From Bacteroidales bacterium (GTDB lineage: Bacteria > Bacteroidota > Bacteroidia > Bacteroidales > UBA932), in the NCBI GenBank assembly GCA_017558775.1, contig JAFYTP010000014.1, forward strand, positions 1 through 42,099: 42,099 nt of DNA, read 5' to 3'. Position numbers and translations under genes: made by a program. Below are positions 7,246 to 15,216 of the stretch, piece by piece. The notes under the pieces are model-generated. The model did no database searches. It worked only from the letters and a program-made list of their open reading frames with translations, and was not told the origin of the DNA. Positions within the stretch are counted from its first letter, which is position 1. Each line of letters opens with the position of its first letter.

Positions 7246-7279
7246 GATATTGTCCCAATTGGAACAATATCTTTTTTTT
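7246..7279 (+). terminator. Intrinsic terminator after the small lipoprotein gene
   Basis: GATATTGT (7246-7253) pairs with ACAATATC (7264-7271). The inner CCAA/TTGG extends the stem after one C/A mismatch, and eight T follow. It starts 27 nt after the stop codon. The T-run is followed directly by a degenerate -7 box for radA. Confidence 0.88.
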
Positions 7280-7280
7280 G

Positions 7281-7288
7281 TATCTTAG
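7281..7288 (+). promoter_or_regulatory. Degenerate -7 box upstream of radA (TATCTTAG)
   Basis: TATCTTAG differs from TAnnTTTG at one position. A TTG at 7259-7261, inside the upstream terminator, lies 19 nt before it and could serve as the -33 element. The radA ATG is 22 nt downstream. Confidence 0.35.
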
Positions 7289-7309
7289 CGGAACCAAAAC
7301 GACGGACAG

Positions 7310-8683
7310 ATGGCTGTGAAAGGTACGACGAAAGCGACGAAGACCGTGTGGTTCTGCTCGAACTGCGGCAACGAATACGCCAAGTGGATGGGCAAGTGCC
7401 CCGCCTGCGGGGAATGGAACACCCTGGTGGAGCAGGAGGTGGCGACCGGCAAGCGGCCGCTTTCCGTATCCGTTCCGGGCAGCGGGCGTAAGCCGATGCC
7501 CCTCCGCGACGTGTCCACGGCGGCGGAGGACCGCGTCTCCCTCGGCAGCGCCGAGGTGGACCGTCTCCTGGGCGGTGGCATCGTCAAGGGTTCCCTCGTG
7601 CTGATGGGCGGCGAACCCGGCATCGGCAAATCGACACTTTCCCTCCAGATTCCCCTGAGTTGTCCTTCCCTGAAAGTGCTCTATGTCACGGGCGAGGAAA
7701 GCGTCAAGCAGGTGAAGATGCGGGCGGACCGCCTGGGCGGCGATGCTTCCAATTGCCTGATTTACAGCGAGACATTGATGGAGAATATCATTGCTGAGGC
7801 CGAGGCGACGGCGCCCGACCTCGTGATCGTGGACTCCGTCCAAACGATGTACTGCCAGAATGTGGAGTCTACGGCCGGCTCCGTGTCGCAGGTCAAGGAA
7901 GTGGCTGCGACCCTGCTGCGTTTCGCCAAGGGCAGCGGCATCCCCGTCATCCTCATCGGCCATATCACCAAGGAAGGCACCATCGCGGGCCCGAAGGTCC
8001 TGGAGCACATTGTCGATGTGGTCCTCCAGTTCGAGGGCGAGAACCGCGGCGCCTACCGCGTCCTCCGCAGCATCAAGAACCGCTTCGGCTCCACCTCCGA
8101 GCTCGCCGTCTTCGAGATGACCGGCGCCGGACTCCGCCAGGTGGCGAACCCGTCGGAACTGCTGATCCCTCAGCACGAAGACGGCCTCAGCGGCACGGCC
8201 GTGAGCGCCATGCTGGACGGTAATCGCCCCTTCATGTTCGAGGTGCAGGCGCTCGTTTCCTCCGCCGTGTACGGCACGGCCCAACGCAGCGCGACGGGCT
8301 TCGACGTCCGCCGCTTGAATATGCTCCTGGCCGTTCTGGAGCGTCGCGCGGGCTTCAAGCTCAGCCAGAAGGACGTGTTCCTGAACATGGCCGGCGGTCT
8401 CCGCATCACGGACCCGGCCTGCGACCTCGCGGTCGTCGTGGCTGTCCTGTCGTCTAACTTTGACTTCGCCATCCCGGGCGACGTGTGCTTCGCCGGGGAA
8501 GTGGGCCTCAGCGGCGAGATTCGGCCGGTTTCCCAGGCCGAGCGCCGCGCTGTCGAGGCTGCCCGTCTCGGCTTCCGCCGCATCTTCGTCTCCTCCTACA
8601 CGCGCTTCGACCGCAAGCCGGAGGGCATCGAGGTCGTGAAGGTCGCCGACATCCCCGCTCTCGTCAAATCCCTGTTCCGATGA
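7310..8683 (+). CDS. radA: DNA repair protein RadA (Sms)
   Basis: RadA is a hexameric RecA-like helicase that promotes branch migration in recombination. The 457-residue protein has the N-terminal C4 zinc finger (CSNCG, then CPACG, residues 15-40). The RecA-like core follows, with Walker A GEPGIGKST (near residue 103) and Walker B LVIVDSVQ. The RadA-specific KNRFGSTSE motif lies near residue 263. The C-terminal Lon-protease-like domain begins with LSGTAVSAMLDG and lacks a catalytic role in this family. Length and domain order are standard. Its TGA overlaps the ATG of the next gene (ATGA), indicating coupled translation. Confidence 0.97.
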   Translation: MAVKGTTKATKTVWFCSNCGNEYAKWMGKCPACGEWNTLVEQEVATGKRPLSVSVPGSGRKPMPLRDVSTAAEDRVSLGSAEVDRLLGGGIVKGSLVLMGGEPGIGKSTLSLQIPLSCPSLKVLYVTGEESVKQVKMRADRLGGDASNCLIYSETLMENIIAEAEATAPDLVIVDSVQTMYCQNVESTAGSVSQVKEVAATLLRFAKGSGIPVILIGHITKEGTIAGPKVLEHIVDVVLQFEGENRGAYRVLRSIKNRFGSTSELAVFEMTGAGLRQVANPSELLIPQHEDGLSGTAVSAMLDGNRPFMFEVQALVSSAVYGTAQRSATGFDVRRLNMLLAVLERRAGFKLSQKDVFLNMAGGLRITDPACDLAVVVAVLSSNFDFAIPGDVCFAGEVGLSGEIRPVSQAERRAVEAARLGFRRIFVSSYTRFDRKPEGIEVVKVADIPALVKSLFR

Positions 8684-9378
8684 ATGACCGTACGAAGACC
8701 TCTCTGATCAAGTGGCTGCTGGTGGCACTGCTGTGCTTTGCCGTCGGCGGCCTGACCGCCCTGTGGAACAACCATCGCCCCTTCACCAAGGAGCAGCGCC
8801 TCATCATCCGCCAGTCCGATTCCGTGATGTACGTGACCACCTGGCCGGAGGACAGCGCGGTCCTGCGCACCCCTTGCGCGAACCTCACCAAGGCCGAACT
8901 TAAGTCCAAGGATCTCAAGACATTGACAGCCAAGATGCTCAAGACGCTGCGCTCCCCGCAGCACGACGGCGTGGGCATCGCCGCCCCGCAGGTGGGCATC
9001 AGCAAGCGTATCATCTGGCTCCAGCGCTTCGACAAGGACGGCGGTCCCTTCGAGTGCTACCTGAACCCGCACCTGGACAGCCTTTTCGGCGACATCGGCA
9101 AGGGCCCTGAAGGCTGCCTTTCCGTCCCGCCGATGCGCGGCCTTGTCCCGCGCTACACTTCCGTGATTGTCTCTTACGTGGAACCGGAAACGCTGAAACC
9201 CCGGCGTGACACCGTCCACGGCTACACCGCCGTCATATTCCAGCACGAATGCGACCACCTGGACGGCATCTTGTACATTGACAAAGCCGACACGGTCTAT
9301 GCCTCCTCTTCCTGGGAGGCTGAGCGCAAAATGTATGATTACTCGCGGTCGGACTGGTGGCCGCTTCCCTCAGAATAG
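8680..9378 (+). CDS. def: Peptide deformylase with N-terminal membrane anchor
   Basis: The three peptide deformylase motifs are complete: GVGIAAPQ (residues 97-104), EGCLS (metal Cys146) and QHECDHLDG (His189, Glu190, His193). The fold normally removes formyl from nascent N-termini in the cytosol. Unusually, the core is preceded by about 45 extra residues with a hydrophobic segment at roughly 10-30 and Lys11 before it, and there is no lipobox Cys. The enzyme is therefore predicted to be anchored in the membrane with the catalytic domain probably periplasmic. The start ATG 8680 overlaps the radA stop. The 3' end overlaps the convergent radical SAM gene by 9 nt. Whether it is the only deformylase of the cell cannot be seen from this window. 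Confidence 0.93.
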   Translation: MNDRTKTSLIKWLLVALLCFAVGGLTALWNNHRPFTKEQRLIIRQSDSVMYVTTWPEDSAVLRTPCANLTKAELKSKDLKTLTAKMLKTLRSPQHDGVGIAAPQVGISKRIIWLQRFDKDGGPFECYLNPHLDSLFGDIGKGPEGCLSVPPMRGLVPRYTSVIVSYVEPETLKPRRDTVHGYTAVIFQHECDHLDGILYIDKADTVYASSSWEAERKMYDYSRSDWWPLPSE

Positions 9379-10236
9379 TTTCCCCTGCCAAGTTTCGCGC
9401 GCTGCCAGACGTCTGTCCAGCAGGGCGGAGAATGTCGATGCCTTGACGCCCCAGCCGGGGACGGCGAGGTAACGGGGCGGTACGCTCGCGGCCAGCCGAC
9501 CAACGGCGATGTCGGGTCGCAAGCGTTCCAGGATATCGACAAGCAGGTCAATGTATTCGTCCAGCGTCCAACGGACGAAATCCTCCGGATGAGCCTCGAA
9601 CTCCGCCGTCATAGGCGTCCCTTTCAAGAATTGCAACTGATGGAATTTGACGCTGTCCAGGGGGAGGGCGTTGATGTGCGACACGTCTTCCAATATGGTC
9701 TCTCTCGTCTCTCCCGGCAGGCCCAAGATGAAGTGTCCACAGACCGGGATACCTCGTGCGGCGTTCTCCTGGACCGCCCACTCTGAGCATGCGAAATCGT
9801 GCCCCCGATGCACCCGGAGCAAGGTTTCATCCCGGCAGGACTCGATCCCATACTCCATTCGCGCGCATCCAAGCGAAGCGATATAATCCAGTTTCTCCGC
9901 ATCCACACAGTCCGGCCGCGTTCCGATGACGATGCCCTCTACGGCCGGATGCGCCAGCGCTTCTTCGTATGCCTCGCGCAGTCGCTCCAGCGGTGCGTAT
10001 GTATTGGAATAAGACTGGAAATATGCGAGATAAGGTCCTTCGGAGCGCCCCCGCTTCGCATGAAACGCGATTCCCTCGTCCAGCTGCTGCGTAATGCTCT
10101 TGGAAGGCGTGCTATAAGCGGGGTGAAACGCCGCATTGTCGCAGAACATACACCGTCCCGGACAACTGAATCCCGCGTCCAACACCAGCTTCAATCCCGG
10201 CTCCTTGGCGGAGTTATATAAAATCTTATCAGACAT
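9370..10236 (-). CDS. TIGR01212/YhcC-like radical SAM protein
   Basis: This 288-residue radical SAM enzyme has the 4Fe-4S cluster motif near residue 25 as CPGRCMFC, i.e. C-x3-C-x2-C. The following segment FHPAYSTPSKSITQQLDEG and the later YFQSYSNTYAP, IGTRPDC, EYGIES and GHFILGLPGET match the YhcC/TIGR01212 group as I remember it. Those proteins usually carry a longer insert between the cluster cysteines, which is missing here. Function in this group is not firmly known. I chose ATG 10236 (MSDKILYN) over the far upstream start at 10284, because the upstream region holds promoter-like sequence and would overlap the divergent promoter. Confidence 0.85.
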   Translation of the reverse strand: MSDKILYNSAKEPGLKLVLDAGFSCPGRCMFCDNAAFHPAYSTPSKSITQQLDEGIAFHAKRGRSEGPYLAYFQSYSNTYAPLERLREAYEEALAHPAVEGIVIGTRPDCVDAEKLDYIASLGCARMEYGIESCRDETLLRVHRGHDFACSEWAVQENAARGIPVCGHFILGLPGETRETILEDVSHINALPLDSVKFHQLQFLKGTPMTAEFEAHPEDFVRWTLDEYIDLLVDILERLRPDIAVGRLAASVPPRYLAVPGWGVKASTFSALLDRRLAARETWQGKLF

Positions 10237-10243
10237 TCGACCA

Positions 10244-10251
10244 CAAAGTAA
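10244..10251 (-). promoter_or_regulatory. Near-consensus -7 box for the radical SAM gene (TTACTTTG)
   Basis: The minus strand reads TTACTTTG, one mismatch from TAnnTTTG, ending 7 nt before the ATG at 10236. No -33 box is evident. Confidence 0.35.
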
Positions 10252-10262
10252 AAAATATTTTC

Positions 10263-10270
10263 TAACTTTG
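10263..10270 (+). promoter_or_regulatory. -7 box of the MBL-fold gene promoter (TAACTTTG)
   Basis: A perfect TAnnTTTG match lies 33 nt upstream of the ATG at 10304, inside an AT-rich divergent intergenic region. No convincing -33 TTTG is seen. Confidence 0.6.
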
Positions 10271-10303
10271 TAAATAGGTATCACATAATTATTTCCAACA
10301 ACT

Positions 10304-11893
10304 ATGGCTGGTAAAGTATTAAAAAAAGCATTTGCTGTCTATCCTTCAGTGAAAATGTTTACACTGAACGAGCAGAAAAAACTGGTATTTGCAAAAGAGT
10401 TGCTTTTTGGCGACTATATTAAACCCTTACTGAACGAGGATGGCACATATAAGATACATACGGTTACCATAACGGACAAGAAGGGAAACGTGAAGAAGGA
10501 AGAATACATCAGGGTCCATTGCCGGGGTATAGATGGTTATATCCAAGAATCCGATATGCAGACGAAGCGACCCCTCGAGGTCAATTTCGTCGATGTGGGC
10601 CAAGGCGACGGTTGTCACATCGTTACCCCCGATGACCAGCATTTCGTGATTGATGCGGGCGAAAAAGACAATATGTTCCGTTACCTGAAATGGCGGTTCA
10701 ATCTTCGGAAGAAAGAGAATAAGTCGCCGGAATTAACGGTGGTCATTTCGCACCCGGATGCGGATCATTATGCAGGTTTTGGAAAGATTTTCGACGACCC
10801 GGAGAAGTTCCCTCTCAACAAGATTTATCACAATGGGTTGGTGGAGGCCGGAAGTAATCTCAAATATTTGGGAACGTTGAAAAAAGTCAACAACCAAAAT
10901 TATGTTACCGAGTTATGTGATGATGAGAAAGCTTTCGAGCAACGTGTCGAAGGCGTCAAAGCCGGCGAGATTTATCCTGGTAAGACTTCTCTTGGAGACT
11001 TTATGAAGTTGCTCGAGAAAGCGAAAGTTGAAAAGGAATCGTTGCGGCAGGGCTCGGCCCCCATCTATGATAATAAGAAGCACGATATGAAATTGGAGGT
11101 CATGGCCCCCGTGGCGGAAATGGTTGATGGGAAACCCGCCCTGCGTGTCTTTGACAGTAATGTGGGCCCGACCAAGAACGGTCATTCGATCGTTCTCAAG
11201 TTAACCATCGGCCATTTGAGAATTCTGCTGGGAGGCGATTTGAATACATTGTCGGAGTACTGGCTGATTAAGCATTATTCCGATTATGATATCGCGGCCA
11301 TCAAGGAAAAGCTCTCGTCCAAGGATATAACCGACCAGGAAAAAGAAAAACTTGAAGCGGATTTGAATAATGCCATCCTGCTTGCCCGAAAACAACTGGA
11401 AGTGGATATTGCAAAATCCTGCCACCACGGCAGCGCCGACTTTTCAAGTGAGTTCCTGCAGGTGCTGAATCCGATCGCGACGATTATTTCCAGCGGTGAC
11501 GAGGAGCCGCATTGTCACCCTCGTCCCGATACGTTGGGAACCATTGGCAAGTACAGCCGCGGAGAGCGCTCCTTGATTTTCTCCACGGAATTGGCGCGGT
11601 CTGGCATGGAATTCTATGATCCCGACAAAAAGACCAAAAAGAAGGCGGGGAAAAAAGAGAACACCGAGGGAGAGGGTAAGCAGGAAAAACCGAAAGAACT
11701 TTCCGCCCAGAAGAAGAAGGAGCGGGTTGTGACCGTGTATGGTATGATCAATGTCCGTACGGATGGCGAAAAAGTTGTCATCGCGCAGAAACTTGAAGCC
11801 AAGGCCAGTGGACGGAGTTGGGACAAGCATATGCTGGTCTGGAACGAAGAGAAACAGGAATTTGAATACGTTAAGGACAAAAATACAGATTAA
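10304..11893 (+). CDS. ComEC-like metallo-beta-lactamase-fold hydrolase, accessory
   Basis: This 529-residue protein has no signal peptide and is probably cytosolic. Residues 1-88 look like a small beta domain, possibly SH3-like (ending GYIQESDM). The MBL fold follows: NFVDVGQGDGCHIV near residue 94, the metal motif SHPDADH (His150, Asp152, Asp154, His155), the HSIVLKL strand, GGDLN (Asp312), CHHGS (His374/375) and the final His405 in CHPRP. This is the pattern of the soluble C-terminal domain of ComEC/Rec2, which acts on nucleic acids. A Lys/Glu-rich linker at about 441-473 leads to a short C-terminal beta region. Base composition is visibly more AT-rich than all neighbours, and it is a lone cistron with its own promoter and terminator. 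Acquisition by transfer is likely. The biological role is unknown; a nuclease or defence function is only a possibility. Confidence 0.85.
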   Translation: MAGKVLKKAFAVYPSVKMFTLNEQKKLVFAKELLFGDYIKPLLNEDGTYKIHTVTITDKKGNVKKEEYIRVHCRGIDGYIQESDMQTKRPLEVNFVDVGQGDGCHIVTPDDQHFVIDAGEKDNMFRYLKWRFNLRKKENKSPELTVVISHPDADHYAGFGKIFDDPEKFPLNKIYHNGLVEAGSNLKYLGTLKKVNNQNYVTELCDDEKAFEQRVEGVKAGEIYPGKTSLGDFMKLLEKAKVEKESLRQGSAPIYDNKKHDMKLEVMAPVAEMVDGKPALRVFDSNVGPTKNGHSIVLKLTIGHLRILLGGDLNTLSEYWLIKHYSDYDIAAIKEKLSSKDITDQEKEKLEADLNNAILLARKQLEVDIAKSCHHGSADFSSEFLQVLNPIATIISSGDEEPHCHPRPDTLGTIGKYSRGERSLIFSTELARSGMEFYDPDKKTKKKAGKKENTEGEGKQEKPKELSAQKKKERVVTVYGMINVRTDGEKVVIAQKLEAKASGRSWDKHMLVWNEEKQEFEYVKDKNTD

Positions 11894-11904
11894 ATGATAT
11901 TATC

Positions 11905-11937
11905 AAAGGCCGCAGCGATGCGGCCTTTCTTTTATTT
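11905..11937. terminator. Bidirectional terminator between MBL and GH43 genes
   Basis: AAAGGCCGCA (11905-11914) and TGCGGCCTTT (11919-11928) form a perfect 10-bp stem with a GCGA tetraloop, followed by a T-rich tract. It lies between two convergent genes, 11 nt after the MBL stop, and can serve both strands. Confidence 0.92.
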
Positions 11938-13581
11938 AAACATCAAACTTTCCAATCGACAAATGGACGTTTCCGGAACGGGGGAGGAGAATTTGAGGAA
12001 AATGGCGTGCTTGCCTTGCAGGGTGCCGAGGTCTGGCAGTGTGGCTTTCATTTCCGTGGCGGCCTGAGGCATGTCCGCCTTCAGTTCGATGGCGCCCAGC
12101 AGTTTTCCGCCCTGGGAGGTCCAGGGACGGTCGGCCAGGATTTCAATGGTACCGTCGATGCCTTCGGGAATGAGCGTCAGCCGCAGTTCCACATCTTTCC
12201 GGCCCTTCGTGACGTCGAAGTTGAAATACTTATAGCCGACGATCGAACCGTCCGTGTTGTTCACGACTTCATTTGTGTTGTTGTGCAGGGCGTAGGGGGC
12301 CTCGAAGTTGTCGTCGGTTCCATAGCTGGCGGCCACGTATGAGCCGAAGAAGCGGTTGTTGGGCCACTCGTGGACGGCGGTCTTCGGGCCGGTGTACCAG
12401 CAGGCGATGCCTGCGGAACGGTGCTCCAGCGGGTCCAGGCCGTTCAGGGAGAATCCTTCGGAGGTGTACTCTCCTTCGGAGATTTCCACCTTGCCGCCTT
12501 CGCCTTCTTCCACTTTCACCTCGATGGGCGTCACCATGGCCTGCCGGGCATACTCGTCGGTTCCCGTCTGTCGATGGTAGAAGACGTACCACTGCCCGTT
12601 GATTTCGCAGATGGAGCCGTGCGTGTTGCCATCGACCGTAGCGGTGGCGATGATATGGCCCTGCTCGTCGACATCGCGGGCGCGGCCGTCGATGATGGTG
12701 CCGCCGTAGGTCCAGGGTCCCAGCGGACGGTCGCTATAGGCATAAGCCAGCGTGTAGTTCGATACGGGCAGGCCGAACTCGCCGTCCTTCGTGAAGCGGC
12801 TGTAGATGAACACATATTTATCCTTGATCTTGCGGATGGACGAAGCTTCGAAGAAGCTGAAGACGCCGTCCTGGTAGCGGCCGCTGACCATATCCTCGAC
12901 AATTTCGGCGCCGGGCTTCACGGTCGCCATCGTGGCGGGGTCGAGCTCCGCCGCATACGAGCGCTCGAAGCCCCAGTAGCCGTACACGCGGCCGTCGTCA
13001 TCGACAAAGACGGCGGGGTCGAAACGCAGCACGCCGTCCGTTTCATCGGGGTTCTCCTGGCTCCAGTTGCATACCTCGAAGGGGCCGTCGGGCCGGCTGC
13101 TTTTGGCGACGAGACCGTTTCGCCCGCCGTGCTGGTCGTTGGGGAACAGGTAGTAGGTCTTGGCGCCGTCGGGAGCCGTGACCAGCGTTACGTCAGGGGC
13201 ATACAGCACGTCGGCCAGCCCTTCGGCGAAGGGTTTGCCTTCGGCGTTCTTGTCTACACTGAAGATGATGCCGTCGTAGCGCCAGTGGCTCAAGTCTTCC
13301 ACGGGGGCCGACCACACCACCTGGTCGCGTCCGCAGTATTCTGTCACCAGATTGTCGTGCGATCCATAGAGATAGACACGGTACTTCCCGGGCTGGTCCG
13401 GATCTTCAAACACATAGGGCTCACCATCCGGGATGTGCTCCCACAGGGGCAGGAAAGGGTTTCCCGGCGTGGCGGGTACGGAGTCCGTTTGTCCGGCTTT
13501 CGTGGAACAGGAAGCCGCGAGGGCTATACAGCAGGCCGCGACGGCAAAGCCTGAAAAGCGGTTCATGGAGATCTTTCTCAT
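11932..13581 (-). CDS. Glycoside hydrolase family 43-type lipoprotein
   Basis: The protein (549 residues from ATG 13581) begins MRKISMNRFSG, followed by a hydrophobic stretch and the lipobox LAASC (Cys25). A five-bladed propeller of GH43 type follows. Visible elements are EPYVFEDPD (Asp near residue 60, candidate base), YAPDVTLV, RFDPAVFVDDDGRVYGYWG, FFEASSIRKI (Glu245, candidate acid) and HGSICEINGQWYVFYHR. The last ~130 residues form a beta-rich accessory domain that could bind carbohydrate. GH43 enzymes cleave arabinose, xylose or galactose linkages; the subfamily cannot be read here. It is probably displayed at the cell surface. I rejected the longer start at 13665 because it lacks a signal peptide and crosses the divergent promoter. 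Confidence 0.88.
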   Translation of the reverse strand: MRKISMNRFSGFAVAACCIALAASCSTKAGQTDSVPATPGNPFLPLWEHIPDGEPYVFEDPDQPGKYRVYLYGSHDNLVTEYCGRDQVVWSAPVEDLSHWRYDGIIFSVDKNAEGKPFAEGLADVLYAPDVTLVTAPDGAKTYYLFPNDQHGGRNGLVAKSSRPDGPFEVCNWSQENPDETDGVLRFDPAVFVDDDGRVYGYWGFERSYAAELDPATMATVKPGAEIVEDMVSGRYQDGVFSFFEASSIRKIKDKYVFIYSRFTKDGEFGLPVSNYTLAYAYSDRPLGPWTYGGTIIDGRARDVDEQGHIIATATVDGNTHGSICEINGQWYVFYHRQTGTDEYARQAMVTPIEVKVEEGEGGKVEISEGEYTSEGFSLNGLDPLEHRSAGIACWYTGPKTAVHEWPNNRFFGSYVAASYGTDDNFEAPYALHNNTNEVVNNTDGSIVGYKYFNFDVTKGRKDVELRLTLIPEGIDGTIEILADRPWTSQGGKLLGAIELKADMPQAATEMKATLPDLGTLQGKHAIFLKFSSPVPETSICRLESLMFK

Positions 13582-13602
13582 AGGGTTCTTTTTATTTGCT
13601 GA

Positions 13603-13610
13603 TAAAGATA
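13603..13610 (-). promoter_or_regulatory. Near-consensus -7 box of GH43 gene (TATCTTTA)
   Basis: The minus strand TATCTTTA differs from TAnnTTTG in the last base and lies 21 nt before the chosen GH43 start. Confidence 0.35.
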
Positions 13611-13642
13611 CGGATTTATTAGTCATTACGGGTATAATTGAG

Positions 13643-13650
13643 TATCTTTG
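13643..13650 (+). promoter_or_regulatory. -7 box of the CE15-type esterase gene (TATCTTTG)
   Basis: A perfect TAnnTTTG match lies 20 nt before the ATG at 13671, in the divergent region shared with the GH43 gene. No -33 TTTG is visible. Confidence 0.6.
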
Positions 13651-13670
13651 GAAGAGGTAAACCATCTGAT

Positions 13671-15185
13671 ATGAAAAAGATACTCGTTTTGCTTGCCGGT
13701 TGCCTGATGTGCGCAGCGTCGTTTGCGCAGGAACCGGTCACTTTCACTGCCGAGCAGGACCACCAGAACATGTTGGACCAGCTGGGTATCAAGTCCATCC
13801 GTCGCGGGTTCGATGCGGACGAAAAGAGCCCTTACGCCGCCAACTATGACGAAAGCAAGGCCAATCCCTTCCCGGTGCTTCCGGAGATTCTCCGGACGAA
13901 CGCTGGCAAGAAGGTGACCACCGCGAAGCAGTGGTGGGAGGTCCGTCGGCCGGAGATCGTCGAGGGCTTCGAGAGCGAGGTGTACGGCCGCGTTCCGGCC
14001 AATGTCCCCGGCGTGACCTGGACTGTCGAGGCCGAGGAGGTCGAGTTCGTCGGCCGGATGCGGGCTAAGGCGAAACTGCTCCGGGGGCATGTGGACAATT
14101 CCGCCTGTCCGTCGATCAATGTCGATATCAAGATGGTCGTCGTGACGCCTGCCGATGCCAAGGGCCCCGTGCCGCTGCTGATGATGTTCGGCCAGGCGAA
14201 CCTTCCAAACCCGGTCAAACCCGGGGGAGAAGATATGGCCGTCATCAACAGAGCGCTGCGCCGCATGCTGGAGAACGATCCCGAGACGGCGGAGCTGATG
14301 AAGAAATATCCCGCCTGGCAGCCCTTCGAGCCGGCGAATCCTTTCGCGGCGTTCATGCGCCCGCAGCAGCAGGCTCCCGGCCAGGACCCGCCGTCCAACC
14401 AGCAGCTGCTTGCCGCCGGCTGGGGTTACGCGATGATCGACCCCAGCAGCATCCAGGCCGATAACGGTGCTGGCCTCACCCGTGGTATCATCGGCCTGAC
14501 CAATCATGGCCAGCCGCGCAAGCCGGACGATTGGGGCTCCCTGCGCGCCTGGGCTTGGGGTGCCGCCCGCGGTCTGGATTATCTTGAGACTGACCCGGAT
14601 GTCGACGCCAAGCATGTCGGTATCGAGGGCGTGTCCCGCTACGGCAAGGCCGCGCTGGTGACCTTGGCGTTCGAGGATCGTTTCTACATGGGCCTAATCG
14701 GCTCCTCCGGAAAGGGTGGTGCTACTCTGCATCGTCGTATCTTCGGCGAGGGCCTGGAGAACCTCTCCAATTCCGGAGAATATCACTGGATGGCCGGCAA
14801 TTACATCAAATACGACGCGATTGAATCGAAGACGGGTGCCTGGAATGCCGGTATGCTGCCTGTGGATTCCCACGAGCTCATCGCCCTGTGCGCTCCGCGC
14901 CTGGTGTTCATCAGCTACGGTGTCCCTGAGCAGGGTGACGCCCTGTGGCTGGACCAGTATGGCAGCTGGCAGGCTACCATCGCCGCCGGCGAGGTGTTCA
15001 AGCTGCTCGGTGCGAAGGACCTCGGCCTGTCCAACGACTACCGCAAGGAGCCGATGCCGCCGGTGCTCACCGGCCTCCTGGACGGCGAACTCGCCTGGCG
15101 CCAGCACGACGGCGGTCACACGGACGGTCCGAACATGAAGTATTTCATCGAATGGGCGACGGGCAAGATCCGCGAGAATAAATAG
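13671..15185 (+). CDS. Carbohydrate esterase family 15-like (glucuronoyl esterase-type) secreted hydrolase
   Basis: The 504-residue protein has the signal peptide MKKILVLLAGCLMCAASFAQ and then an alpha/beta-hydrolase of CE15 type. The nucleophile elbow is GVSRYGKAA (Ser322), corresponding to the family's GCSRxGK motif. LPVDSHELIALCAPRLV lies where CE15 proteins have the HHxLxALxAPR strand. HDGGHTDGPN supplies the catalytic His483. CE15 enzymes hydrolyse the ester between lignin alcohols and 4-O-methylglucuronic acid of xylan, and some gut members act on other uronate esters. The Pro/Gln-rich stretch at residues 223-242 is a likely flexible insert. It is divergent from the GH43 gene and 31 nt upstream of the AraC-type regulator. 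Confidence 0.85.
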   Translation: MKKILVLLAGCLMCAASFAQEPVTFTAEQDHQNMLDQLGIKSIRRGFDADEKSPYAANYDESKANPFPVLPEILRTNAGKKVTTAKQWWEVRRPEIVEGFESEVYGRVPANVPGVTWTVEAEEVEFVGRMRAKAKLLRGHVDNSACPSINVDIKMVVVTPADAKGPVPLLMMFGQANLPNPVKPGGEDMAVINRALRRMLENDPETAELMKKYPAWQPFEPANPFAAFMRPQQQAPGQDPPSNQQLLAAGWGYAMIDPSSIQADNGAGLTRGIIGLTNHGQPRKPDDWGSLRAWAWGAARGLDYLETDPDVDAKHVGIEGVSRYGKAALVTLAFEDRFYMGLIGSSGKGGATLHRRIFGEGLENLSNSGEYHWMAGNYIKYDAIESKTGAWNAGMLPVDSHELIALCAPRLVFISYGVPEQGDALWLDQYGSWQATIAAGEVFKLLGAKDLGLSNDYRKEPMPPVLTGLLDGELAWRQHDGGHTDGPNMKYFIEWATGKIRENK

Positions 15186-15216
15186 GAGTCATCTTTGACG
15201 GGCGGTGCGCACCCAA

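Noticed and set aside
10304-11893. Calling the MBL-fold gene a competence protein ComEC
   Set aside because: There is no membrane channel domain or OB-fold before the MBL part and no signal peptide, so a DNA-uptake channel role is not supported.
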